Positions 1 to 10,989 of a DNA stretch of 64,000 bases are shown one piece after another. The stretch is from Tubiluchus corallicola (taxonomy: Eukaryota > Priapulida > Priapulimorpha > Priapulimorphida > Tubiluchidae): contig JAQGDQ010000362.1 of NCBI GenBank assembly GCA_030141605.1, forward strand, positions 1-64,000. Direction: 5' to 3'. Position numbers and translations under genes: made by a program. Positions within the stretch are counted from its first letter, which is position 1. Every line of letters starts with the position of its first letter. The notes under the pieces were generated by a model, which searched no databases, was not told the DNA's origin, and saw only the letters and a program-made list of their open reading frames with translations.

Positions 1-288
1 ACTATAGTACGTAACTGAACGAAGTACACGCCACATGTATTGCTAGGAAATATCTAAGAGAATGACCTAAAATTTTTAGTGTTTATATATAACGTCTGTA
101 AGTGCAGTGTGGTGACTTTCAAATGATTCTGTTGTAATTATATTCTTCTTAAAACAATGTCGTCAAAACTTCTTCACATATTTTTGAACCACCTCATATG
201 ATTAAAACATTTGTCGCTAGTTGTTACTCATATTATTGCAGGTAAGAAAACAAACAACAAAATATCTATCACAAAATGTCTGATGTAC

Positions 289-438
289 CTGTATTTGGAG
301 AAGTATAGTATGGATTAGTTGACTGCTGAAAAGATGATGCATTGGAGTAAGTAGTCTGGTATGTTGTTGTACTAGGATAACTACTAACAGCCGATGGCGG
401 ATAGGGATAACTACCTGTTCCAGAATATGGCGAGCTTG
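289..438 (-). CDS. TSG101: TSG101 exon 7 (proline-rich linker, last exon visible)
   Basis: The 150-nt exon has acceptor TTCTTTTGCAG and donor GTACAT. It encodes a Y/S/P/T-rich stretch with [20 protein letters not shown] near its start. Phase 1 entry and phase 1 exit agree with exon 6. No further exon is visible in bases 1-288, which look like intron. Confidence 0.83.
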
Positions 439-3400
439 CTGCAAAAGAATAAATTGACAGAAGTTAAAAAGTTCAGCAAACTAGTTACAATTTACAATTC
501 TTCCACAGAATGCAATTATCAGTAACACTTTACATTGAAAACATTCTTGAATATCAACTGTAATAGTAAACATCGAACATGTTTAATTACATCTTGAAAC
601 ATCCCTATTTATAAATTTTAGATAAATCTGTTCTAGAGTCTTACTTGGATAAGGTGGCTGCATATAAGATCCTGGATATTGCGTTGATTGATAGCTTGAA
701 CTTTGTCCATAAGTTGGCCGGTTCAGTTGTGGCATTGGCATATACCCTGAAAAACCGACTCAGATATAGTTTGATAACTTATCTACTTAATTGCAATTAC
801 TTTTTAAAAGTTTAGTGCATGAAAAGAAACAAAAGTAAGTCTCATTTTGATGGCTTTTTCTAAGTAAGTAAACAATGTCAAATCATTGTCAGTAAATGCT
901 ATGAAGATTTCCTACGTACTTAGCAATACTTTGTAATTAGGTTTACCCACACAGCTTAATTAAAATAGCCCATTTAATAGGAGAGACATGTAGAAGTCAT
1001 GGTGCTACCTTCTGTAAAGTATAAGCAGCTGTGTTTTGCGTGTTAATAATAAAATCTTTTTTACGCCCTTACACTAAATAACTGTTATTTTTCGTCTTCC
1101 CCGATTTTCCTGGGAATATTGCAGCTTTAATCAATGTAAAGCTTCATAAAAAGTATTAATCGATGATTAGAAATGATTCAAAGAAAATACCTCCTGTTGG
1201 ATAAGGTGGTTGCTGCTGACCGGCTTGAGGTGGAGATGCTTTCGAATAAACGGGTGGAGTTTCTCCAAACACGATGCACATAATTTGTATCAAACCCATT
1301 AAGTCTGATGTTGGCTGCGAGAAAAAATATGCACTACATTCTAACTCGTACAAAATGATGGAATGTCTGAGTTAATCCAATTAAATAAACTCTTATTCAG
1401 TAATTCAGCGTATTTATTTAAAGTAAAGTAGAGCAACACTGTTACATCGTATGCCCTGTTACCAGAACATCGCCAAATAGAATAATAGAATACAAATGTG
1501 GTTTAAAGAAGAATAACAAATGGAATGCATATTTACTAAGTTATTGATTAAAATACATCTGAGTTGCCAGTTAAAAGCTTTGACTCCACTTTTTGGAACA
1601 GGATTAAGTAATTCAATCTATTTTGTAGCGGCTACTATAGAGGTTAGCATAGCTGCTCAGATAACAGAAGGCCTGGATTAAAGTCCTGTCGGAGGTGTAA
1701 CACTTCTAATTTAGTATTGTTTTTATGCACCTATATGATTAATAAAGTTACTGATATATGTATATCTTTAGAATTATAGTATTATATAGAACACATAATC
1801 TTACGTATCTATATATTATAGAGAATCATAAAATTATGAGTTGAATTAAAATTTTAAGACAGGTTTTAGCATTTTCAATCCAATTTTACTTGATATGAAG
1901 GAAAAATAATGAAGTATTCAAAAACACAATAATCTTTAAATGTCGAAAATCAGCACATTTCTACAGATGTTGAAAAAAAGCAACTAATATTGTTGTCACG
2001 CCCATTTCCTGAACCATCTGATCAACTTTGCTTTTAGTTTTGACAGTAATTTCATATTGCCCTCAGGAGAGTTAAACTGGTAAAATCACATCTGAACTAT
2101 TTAAAAGAAATCTTCTATTTCACTTTACCAAAATCAAGAGTATAACATACCTAATGATAAACTAGTAAAATAGGACTGGAAGTTAAGCAGTGTTACTTTA
2201 CTTTGTTTAAATAAATGCCCTAAATGTCAGCATTCATAAAACTGGTGCAGATAGAATTCTTATTAACTCTGTTGTTCCTCAAATTGTTATATGGAAATGA
2301 TTTTTTAAGTTCTAACTGAATTAAAAAAATAAAGGCTAGTTAGTGGAACTAAATCGCAAGGTATAGATGATACTGACTGACAAGAAGAAAGATATTTTAT
2401 CTTGGAGATGAAAATTTATGTCTTAAAGCATCCAGACCATAATGTTACATACAAACTTCAAATTCAAACTCAAAACAATTTATTTATTTAACAAGTCAGA
2501 ATCACATTAACTAACACACAAATTTGAAATACAACAAATAATCAGAAAAATAACAACTATGTGAAAATGACCACTGTTATTAAGAAAAAAAAATTAATGC
2601 AAGGAGACCTAAGAGTGGCTTATGGCAGGCTACCACAAGTATTTTAATAATGAATTAAAACAGCACTATCCAATTGTTAGTAGTTTATATCTTTGTATGC
2701 TTCTGTCCAATTATTAAAAACTACTGCTTGTCTGAGGGAAACATTACATGATTCTGACCAATGGCCTTTTTTAGAGTTATCTACTTAAACACAAATATGT
2801 AAAATAAACTTTTTTATTTCGATTTAAAGATTTACACAGAAAATCTAATATTCCATATGAAGAGGCCAATGATATTTAATCAGGAGTTTCCTTATATTTG
2901 TGCTGCATTGAATGAAATGATAATTTTTATTTTGAAAAATTATTGTGAAATAGGTTCACATGGTATCCAGTTGTCCAATGGCATTTGCCAGGGTGTTGGT
3001 CTCTCCCCTTTCTTGTGTTCATTTTGATGCATTGTTATATAACTTACATAATAGTGGTTAAGGTTGTTTGTTGAAAATGGGTTCATCTCATTTGGGTCAT
3101 ATATTAACTTCAGACTTGTCTGATAATGACGATATATCTTGGTCAAAAAATGATTTTATTTTTAGGACCAATGTTGTCATTGCAAATTTTTATTTTGTTA
3201 GTTCTAAGGTGAAAATTAAAATATGTCAGACACGTATAAAATCTTTTAATGAATACACATGAATTTACCACATATATATGTATAAAACTTTACCACATCA
3301 TAGTCAGTTAGTCACTGCCATTTATTATGATTTGTGTGCAATACTAATTATCCTAGTGTGGCATTTATAAACATTTTGTAAAAACATTTGTAAATGTTTG

Positions 3401-6400
3401 TGTATTAGTAATTCTGAGATCATTGCCCGTAACACTAACTTGCCTGTTTGTTCCATTCTGGGGTTTAATATAGTTCATTAAAAACTTGAATAACTGCTCT
3501 AGATAGGCTAAGTCGAATTTCAGTAGAATTTTAAAAGATATCAGTAAATGCAAGCATAGTCTTGAACATGAACATTGTGCACCTTTTATTAGACCTTTCA
3601 GGTGCCAATGAAAATAACAGCTTTAGTATTTTAAGTAACATTATAACTGACCGATATACTTGAATATATAACCATTGTCTGATACCTATGTATTAGTAAG
3701 TTTCAGTCATTTTTGAGATGTTGGAGAATTAAAATCACAATTGTCAATGTTAGTCTCAATTTTCGCCAACGCAGTTTATATAAACTTTATAGTTGCAAGT
3801 CTGTACAACAAATTTTAGTTGTACGTCTGCTCTTTCGGAGCAGTTGGTTGTAGTATCTATTTTTCACTTTTTTGATGTGCGTGTTACAATAAGGCTAACT
3901 AACATTGTGCCTTTGTTTTTTTGGTACTAATTCATTAACGTGACTGTATTATGTAGAACACGAGCATTCTGACCTGAACACATATGAATAAATAGTAAAT
4001 AAATAAAGGAATTTAGTTTTTTTAAATTAAGTACCAATTTATTTGCTTTAAGTCGTAATTGCCAAAGCGTTAGGCCAATTGAAAAAATTCTTTATTAATT
4101 GGAATGACCATAGTAAAATGATAAGAATGTGTGTAAAAGACATTTGTGTCATTAGCAAAAAGAATAAAATCCAGTACTTTTGAGGTACATTAAAGAGTTA
4201 TACAAGTTGTATGAGTTGCAGAGTTGTGTTATACTACACAAGTATAAGGGCAGTTCTCCCGTAATATCTGACGTTGTGTCTACTAGCTCAAGTTACCAAT
4301 AATGCCGACACTCTAAAAAAATGGGTAAACGCTAGTAAAATAATCCTAATCCAATTAGAATTTATTGGGCAAAATATCAATAATTCAGTAAATCCCAACT
4401 ACATAAACTGGATAACTGGAATTTCTTTTTAATAAACTTCTGAGAACATAACTAGAAACTATAAGACTGCAATATTTCTACATGGTTCACATGAAGATGA
4501 AATTTGTATACAATGACTATAACCTCGTCTTCTGACAAAAAAAGTTATCACTAAGTACATACATGTTTCCATTCATGAAGATAAGGCAGATAAATTTTTC
4601 CATTCATGTCAACGTGTTTGGATGCTTTGATCTGCATTGTTGATGTAGGTTTTACATAGCAGATTGGCGGATTGTATGGATGAGTATCGACTAGCCATAT
4701 ACTTACTGGAATATTGTACGTATTACCTAAAAAAATGGGGCAGGTTTTTACACATGTTATAAAAGCTACTATTTTAAAAAACTTCGTACACTAAACACAA
4801 AGAAGAAGTGAAGTTCTAATAATATGTTTTTACTCAAATTAGATAATGTTACATTGTTTACTTTGAAATAGATATTTTGTATTATTTCTAGTAAATAACA
4901 CAGAAAAAGGCAGTGGATTTGAGCTTAAGTTTCCTTACAGTTTTTTATAGTGTTAACAGGAACCTAAAAATAAACAACCTACAACCAAAGAAACAGCTAT
5001 AACTAAAGTCATAAAATGCACACATTAATGTTATTAGATTGGTAAACTATGATTCATTGACTTTAGAACTAACAGCTGCAGCAGGTAGAACACAAAAACT
5101 TGCATAACAAATTACACATTTTTAAAAGTTATATGTCTCACTGTTTCACTCTGCCACGATTCTGAAAAGAATTAGGCCTATTTAAGTTTAAGGTGTGTGT
5201 ATGTTTGTGCGTGCGCGCGTGCGTGTGTATGTATAGAAAAAATTAAAAATTCATAACTCAGCCAAGAATAACCAGTATTTATACTTTGAGCTGCAACCTT
5301 CTTAAAAGGATTATCATAAAATTAAATTTTGTTAAGTTTATTAAACAGCCACTTCTTACCTTTATATGTTACTGGTATGGTTCCATCTAACTGCAACATT
5401 TCTTTTGTAATGCCATCAGGAAAAACTAAAATTAAAATTAAAAAACTGTAGAAAACACAGAATTTGTAACTTCCAAAAATTGCAGAAAAGACGGCACATT
5501 CTTTTAGCTTTCCAATCAATGTTTTTTATCTAATGCATTGTTATTAAATGATATTAATAAATACACTACGTTATTCTCAGACAATTTCTTAAATAAAGAA
5601 ATGTACTGAAATCGATTTCAGTAGATTTCTTTTAATTAAGAAATAATATCTGCTAATTATTGGAAAGTCTTTTTTCTACTTATGTTACTTATGCTTAATG
5701 TACAATGAAGCCAACATAAGGTGCTTACAACTTATTCAGAGTGTCATGTTAATGAACATGACTACATTCCCAACGACCAGTTAAGTCTTAGCTATCTGAA
5801 TGACAAGTCATTTTTATTTGCCCCAATAAATATTAATTACAATACTAGCAAAGGACGCGCAAAAAATTGCGTGTAAATACACTTATAATCACTAATACGT
5901 GAACACCCTACATAGTCCTCATTTATAGCGCCAAGCCAGCAGTAGCTTTTACTGAATTAAAGTTATAAGTTTATGGGCAGAGTATAATGGATGACGTCAG
6001 AACAATGGCTGTGTGTCTGCAATTTTCCAAGCGAAAATCACCCGAAATGGAACCTCCACTCAACTTATCACAACTCCTCACGGTGGAAGCGTCCTAAAAT
6101 GCAGCCCACATCAACGTGTAGCTCTGTTTCTCCTCTTTCTAAAGAGCTATATACCTTCTTCCGAGAGTCCCACCAGGCACCGGTAGAACGTTTTTTCTGC
6201 TGCAAGCTGTTTGGTCAAAATTTGGAAAAAATCGGGAGTTGGGTCAGGGAAAACGTCCATTATGGGACACCGTGGCTTACCTGCAAATTCTAAATATGCC
6301 TACTTCACCCATCATTGAACGGGCTATGCAACTATTATCAGCACCAGCCCCAACCAATTCCTGTTCTCCAGAAACAAGCGGTATAAGTTTTGCAAACTTA

Positions 6401-6580
6401 CCATTAAAAAAATTACCATTTTGGAGGTTTTTCGGCCTCTGTTCCTCCCGGTGGGCCCGATTAACAAAATAAACCCCCAATGAGACCACACTAGATCGAG
6501 ACCTTTCGTTTCATATATAGATCGCCGCAAATAGTGCCGTCGTTGGAGCTGTAGCCTCGAATCTTATATATATATATATA

Positions 6581-6619
<39 letters not shown>

Positions 6620-8469
6620 CACCGAAATTAATATATACGAAACATAAATTAAAACATAGAAATACTCCTTATTTTCGTACTTTTAATGATAGTTTCCAAA
6701 TCAAAAGTAATGAATTATCTCACCAAAATTGTCCAGCTTCGGTTTCAAATCCGTGAACTGTGTGAGACAATTAGTTACATCACGGTGTGCTATATCTTGA
6801 TATCGATACTACAAAAAAGAATTACATATGTTATCTCATTTAGCATTTCGAAATTAGATCTAAGGTCTGAGAAGTACAAAGAAACACCATGTAGTGTTAT
6901 TAAGCACTGCATGTACTTATTTCGAGTTTTTCGACATGAACTTAGTCGTACATCTCATAAATCGAGAGCAAAGAAATGAAGGAAACACTAGAATACCACA
7001 CAGAAAATATATTAGAATAACGAAATCTTTGTTAAATTACGGGATGAGTAAGCATTGTATCTTTGGATGGTCTATTACTGTTTAACTGTTACAAAGATCT
7101 ATGTGACGGTACAAAAAATTGTGTTAAATTTCTTAATAGCATTATTATTAATGTTAACTTTATATGGATTCCTGGTCAAAATGGCAGTTTCAGTGGAATC
7201 ACTCTTCAAATGGTAGATTCTTCTGTACTTTGTGTTCGTCTGTGATCTTCCATAGAAGACTTGATTTTCTGTCAAAGTCGCAGTTTTCCAAACTTCTTCA
7301 ATTACGTATGTGCAACTCTAAACTTAATTACTATCTTCATAGGATTGGAAGCAACGATTCTCCACTCTGCGAGTGTGGTTTAGTGAACGGTACAGAACAT
7401 TTTTTGTCTGAGTGTGTGCTTTATGTTAATCAAAGGGATGTGCTGTTATACAATATTTCCTGACATACAGGCTTATCTAATTTCAAACTAGTTGATATAT
7501 CGTCACACGAACTCGCTAACCAAGATGTTGATGCTGAGGCGATAATAAAGACCTTTGTTCTTTTATAGATAGCACTAAACATTTAAACATCTGGACACTA
7601 TAATATGCCTATGTTTTGTCAGTGTTGTAGTCATATCACCGTATTTTCTTTATTTCTACTTTTGTGAAGAAATTTTCCATTGCAATAAACAGCTCATATT
7701 CTGTTGCACATTTTGTCGATACCAAATTGTTTAAAAAGCAGTGGTTGGTTTTCAAGACATCAGGCTGCCAATGATTTAATTTGCCGTGCCCTAACCTTTG
7801 CTCATGTTCCATCAGTATTAGAGCCCACGGGTTTGGCTAGGCCAGATGGCATGACTTTGATACCTTGGGCCGAGGTTGCTCTCTTCTTTGGGACTTTACT
7901 TGTGTTGATACATTGGCACCCTCAAATTTGTACCAATTGCCGTTGAAAGTTTTGGCACAGAACGAAAAAATTTCTTAGTACTTTAAGCAAACAAATTAAA
8001 CGTGCTACGGGTGAGACTATGTGTACAAACTTTTTATTCCAGCGTTTATCTGTTGCCTTACAAAGAAATATGCAATAAGCATTATGGGAACAATTCCTCT
8101 TCCACCTGAAAAGCTTGAAGAAATTATGAACCTCCTTCAATATTAATATTTCACTTTATTGACCTCTTATACTTGACTGTAGCAAAAATCTTATTTTTCA
8201 GATCACGTCACGACAAAACATATATTACATTAATAATCTGTCTATTTTACCAGTTTTTTAAATCTACTGCTCATTTCTACATTGTAATAATACTTGTAAT
8301 ATAGTATTTATTGTCATATAATTGTATAGTTTATTATTTGTTTTCAAACATTCTGTAGAGATCAGTGTTAAACGTACAGTAATAATTAATATTATTTATA
8401 ATAAGTGAGGTTGATGTGGAGCCGCGCAGTTACCTTCGAAAGAGCATTTCGCAGATATTGATCTGACAT
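289..8469 (-). CDS. TSG101: TSG101 homologue, ESCRT-I ubiquitin-binding subunit; 5' seven coding exons, 3' end outside the window
   Basis: TSG101 is the ESCRT-I subunit that binds ubiquitinated cargo and P(T/S)AP late-domain motifs at endosomes and the midbody. Seven exons join in phase: 8434-8469, 6724-6808, 5360-5425, 4563-4726, 1191-1314, 645-746 and 289-438. They encode 242 residues plus a split codon. Residues 1-142 form a UEV domain that aligns along its length with human TSG101, offset by two residues. The human PTAP-pocket residues T58, Y63, Y68, M95 and V141 correspond to T56, Y61, Y66, M93 and V139 here; F142 is Y140. The E2 catalytic cysteine is replaced by tyrosine (Y108), as expected for a UEV. 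Residues 143-242 are a Pro/Tyr/Ser/Gln-rich linker. The coiled coil and C-terminal steadiness box must lie beyond base 1. The start is chosen by homology, and its context has A at -3. All introns are GT-AG. Assignment is by recognition of the conserved sequence, not by a database search. Confidence 0.95.
645..746 (-). CDS. TSG101: TSG101 exon 6 (proline-rich linker)
   Basis: The 102-nt exon encodes (G)[14 protein letters not shown] and ends [12 protein letters not shown] before a split codon. The donor is GTAAGA. The composition (Y, P, Q, S) suits the low-complexity linker of TSG101; the order of residues is not conserved. Confidence 0.85.
1191..1314 (-). CDS. TSG101: TSG101 exon 5 (end of UEV, start of linker)
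   Basis: The 124-nt exon encodes [20 protein letters not shown] followed by PVYSK, then a P/Q-rich start of the linker. The acceptor is TTTTTTCTCGCAG and the donor GTATTT. A longer ORF on this strand runs through both splice sites. Confidence 0.95.
1315..4562 (-). other. TSG101 intron 4 (3.2 kb)
   Basis: AT-rich intron without recognisable coding sequence. It holds one candidate retroelement 3' end at about 2460-2660. The rest is unremarkable. Confidence 0.7.
2460..2660 (-). mobile_element. possible LINE-type 3' end inside TSG101 intron 4
   Basis: Read on the minus strand, a moderately GC-rich stretch (about 2600-2640) is followed by T-rich sequence, then a segment ending CTTGTTAAATAAATAAATTG and a short TTTGAA-type repeat. 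This layout resembles the 3' UTR and tail of CR1/L2-like elements. No coding part is visible. It is a weak call from general appearance. Confidence 0.25.
4563..4726 (-). CDS. TSG101: TSG101 exon 4 (UEV core)
   Basis: The 164-nt exon encodes [20 protein letters not shown], then [10 protein letters not shown] and [13 protein letters not shown]. This is the most conserved part of the UEV fold. The donor is GTATGT after codon His117. Confidence 0.96.
5195..5235. repeat. short TG/CG alternating tract
   Basis: Alternating purine-pyrimidine stretch of TG and CG steps within TSG101 intron 3. Confidence 0.7.
5360..5425 (-). CDS. TSG101: TSG101 exon 3
   Basis: The 66-nt exon encodes (V)[19 protein letters not shown] followed by YK and a split Gly. 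The donor is GTAAGA. It contains the conserved G-T-I-P-V-x-Y strand that lines the PTAP pocket. Confidence 0.93.
5985..6540. other. GC-richer block in TSG101 intron 2, origin unknown
   Basis: This block is clearly richer in G+C than the flanking intron, and several short ORFs overlap on both strands. It ends at a TA repeat. No product or element family is recognised. An inserted, decayed mobile element is the most likely explanation. Confidence 0.3.
6565..6616. repeat. (TA)n microsatellite
   Basis: About 26 TA units with one small interruption, in TSG101 intron 2. Confidence 0.95.
6724..6808 (-). CDS. TSG101: TSG101 exon 2 (UEV helix region)
   Basis: The 85-nt exon has acceptor TTTTTTGTAG and donor GTGAGA. 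It encodes [11 protein letters not shown] followed by [10 protein letters not shown] and ends in phase 1. It matches the human segment with the D-L-K-P-x-L-D signature. A longer plus-strand ORF crosses it but has no recognisable product. Confidence 0.9.
7060..7605 (+). mobile_element. decayed non-LTR retrotransposon: C-terminal fragment of ORF2
   Basis: Lies in TSG101 intron 1, opposite to the gene. The frame from 7063 contains [13 protein letters not shown], which resembles the W-x-P-G-H-S-G strand of retrotransposon RNase H domains. After a frame change, 7290-7460 encodes [20 protein letters not shown], a P-L-C-E-C-G cysteine motif and [10 protein letters not shown]. That arrangement is typical of the zinc-knuckle-like C-terminus of I/Jockey-type elements. 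Traces continue to [16 protein letters not shown] near 7580. No intact reverse transcriptase remains, so it is a dead fragment. The clade is an inference. Confidence 0.75.
7735..8150 (+). pseudogene. decayed reverse-transcriptase-associated C-terminal domain fragment
   Basis: The first frame encodes [20 protein letters not shown], then [20 protein letters not shown] shift at about 7872 restores [20 protein letters not shown]. Further shifts restore [12 protein letters not shown] and then [10 protein letters not shown]...[14 protein letters not shown], which stops near 8078. This series of motifs (PDG-M-T...W, L-W-D-x-T-C-V-D-T-L-A-P, P-x-A-V-E-x-x-G, F-L-F-Q-R-L-S) recurs at the end of reverse-transcriptase-like predicted proteins in many aquatic invertebrate genomes. 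At least two frameshifts make it non-functional. It may be a separate insertion from the fragment just upstream or part of the same one. Confidence 0.7.
8434..8469 (-). CDS. TSG101: TSG101 exon 1 (coding part)
   Basis: The exon encodes [12 protein letters not shown] and ends in phase 0 at a GTAACT donor. It corresponds to the human N-terminus that ends in a similar V-S-K. Any 5' UTR lies to the right of 8469; its extent and any upstream non-coding exon are unknown. Confidence 0.85.
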
Positions 8470-9848
8470 GGTTCTGCTGGCGTGTAACTTATTTTTAAGA
8501 CGCTTTTTAATGTGTTTACTTAGCAAAAGTGAAAATGAAATATTACTAAGAAACAACTCCAGAAGCTATGTTCCTGTTCCTAAGCCTGCAAATTGCAAAA
8601 CGAAACGACAACTGCGACATCTGTTAACAAAATAAATTTGTTTCAATTCGATTTTATTTTCCAAAGACCTGTGTTGCTCTTTATTCGCTGTCCCGGGTCC
8701 GTGGGCATTTTTAATATTCTATTATTAACAAATACAATTATACATTTAATACAATTTTTTATGTTTGTGAAACAAAAAGATCTAAACAGCACAGAACGCA
8801 ATTTATAAAGGAGTACTGGCAAAAACGGGATTTAATAAGTATTTACAAGACTAGTTTTCAAAAATTAAAAAATTACAAGCCTTCATCAAGGTAGATGAAT
8901 ACTAATATTTTTGTTAAGACGACACCTAATACTGAACGCCCAATGTCAAAATTAGTAAGCACTTGCTCAGTAAGCATCGAATAAACACTGTAATGAAAAA
9001 AGGCAAACTACATTTTTTCTAATAATTGTTGTGGTTTTTTTTAATTTTTGTAACAAGTCAATGCTGGACACGAATAATAAATGGAGGAGAACTACCAGGA
9101 AAAATACTTCTATGAGATTTCACCAGACATACTGCCTCTCACTGAGGAAATTAATATCATGTGATCTATATCCTAGCTGGATTAGTGCCTCTTCCTGGAC
9201 AATTTTCCTCGGCAATGAGCCAGTTCTGGCCTCAGCAGTAACTTTTGCCACTGAATGCTAAACTATTGCTTGCTAGGTTGTGTAAAAAGCATGAGTCAAC
9301 ATTTTCTGCACGAAGCAAGAGAAGACGCAAAATTTATTATTACAAATACAATAATTACCTTATCAGTGATCCTTTGAGTTGATGAAGAACTGAAAATACA
9401 TACATGTGTTAGCAGCATTCATAAATTTTCATAATAACTAATAGAGTATGAGTAGTTAATAACAAACTGTGGACAATATTTACAATAAGAATAATTACAT
9501 AATTACAAATGCTTTTTGTGGTTTCGCTTCAATCATTCTAATTATCAGCATTAAAGCATCAATTTATTTATGGTGAAGAAATGTGGGAGCGGCTTATCTA
9601 AGTTTACACAATTGTCTCCGAAATGCACATGTGTAGCATTGTTAATCCGTCTTAATTAATCAGACAGTGTGACATATCGGCTTACCACAAGTCTTTTGTT
9701 ACGTCCTCCTTTTCACGCTAAAAATTAACCGACGGGTTTTTCGTTATCTGAAAACGTCCGATATTTGTCGCATCTCCGAAAACACTTAAATAAAATAATA
9801 TAAATCGCGCCAGAACGTTTTTGTCTAGCTCTTAGCTGCAGCAACGCA

Positions 9849-9986
9849 ATGTTTATGTCAAGAAGGCCTGACGACTTTTTTCAATCTAAAAACTCTGATC
9901 TATTGGAGAAGAGTGCTGAAATTGATGATGTATCTTATGCAACTGGGCGATCAAAAATGTTTTTAGAATGTTGGACATCAAAGTAA
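9849..9986 (+). CDS. unrecognised 45-residue reading frame, possibly a first coding exon
   Basis: An ATG opens a frame encoding MFMSRRPDDFFQSKNSDLLE and ending LECWTSK. It has balanced, charged, protein-like composition, unlike the Leu/Ile/Phe-rich noise ORFs around it. The preceding 100-200 bases are richer in CpG than the surroundings. A possible splice donor (GTAATA) overlaps the stop at 9983, so this could be exon 1 of an unseen transcript. No downstream exon was found and no family is recognised. It may be chance. Confidence 0.2.
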   Translation: MFMSRRPDDFFQSKNSDLLEKSAEIDDVSYATGRSKMFLECWTSK

Positions 9987-10100
9987 TAGGAACCACGCAG
10001 GTGCCCCAATTTATTTTCTAGCGCACCAGAAATTGAGCAAACACTGTCGCCGTATCTTGCTTAATATATCATGTATTTGACTAATAAGCGGGTATAATAT

Positions 10101-10129
10101 CATAATTTCAGTACGTAACTGAAATTATG
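10101..10129. other. perfect 12-bp inverted repeat (hairpin)
   Basis: CATAATTTCAGT and ACTGAAATTATG flank the five-base loop ACGTA. It is short and AT-rich with no associated gene. The role is unknown. Confidence 0.8.
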
Positions 10130-10841
10130 TACTAAGTTCGTTAAATTCTACGGATACTAATATTTATAAAGACCTTTAGAGCAGAGTCAGCAGATCACAA
10201 TCGGAAGAAGGGAACTCCGAAACAAATAAATCAACACAAATGACCATTTGAAAATTTGGCCGAAATTAATCCGAGTTCTTCGGCTCAGGACATTTGGCTA
10301 TGTTTGCTTAATTGAATAAAATTTTGGTTACTTAAAACGACTTTGATTACAGTTCACCCGAATTTCGTCATCTGGTTATGACTGGTAAAATACAGAATTA
10401 CGAAAAGTAAAGTTACACAATAATAATATTGATTCAGATAACTATACCCATAAAGGTTGGGAACAAAGAATAGGCGTATCAGTCTTGTCACATTTTTCCT
10501 TTCTTGTGGATGGCACGCCAAACGCCTTGAAGCACAGAAATTATTTCATAGAGGTTAGGTTTATGTAAGTTCTTAATGCACGATTCGCCTGGGAAATTAA
10601 ATCTAGATCAGAATTTTATTACCCGAGGTCCTACTTGCGGCGTAGCCGCGTTTCTGTTCTGAATTCTTGAAGTAATTCAGCCCGCAATATAATAAGTCGC
10701 GACTCTGAAGACATAATGCCGCACCGACCTTACGTTTTCCACATCTGATCTTCCTAATGAGCGACAATTGGACAAATTTTCCAACTCTCATTAAATATAT
10801 AATCACATTTTTTTGCAACAAAGACGTACATTATAAATCTG

Positions 10842-10989
<148 letters not shown>

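Noticed and set aside
6686-6979. 97-codon plus-strand ORF
   Set aside because: It overlaps TSG101 exon 2 on the other strand, which has matching splice sites, phase and homology. The plus-strand product resembles nothing.
9331-9361. Possible 31-bp non-coding 5' exon of TSG101 (minus strand, TTTTCAG acceptor and GTAATT donor)
   Set aside because: Splice-like flanks occur often in AT-rich DNA, and there is no coding content or other support.
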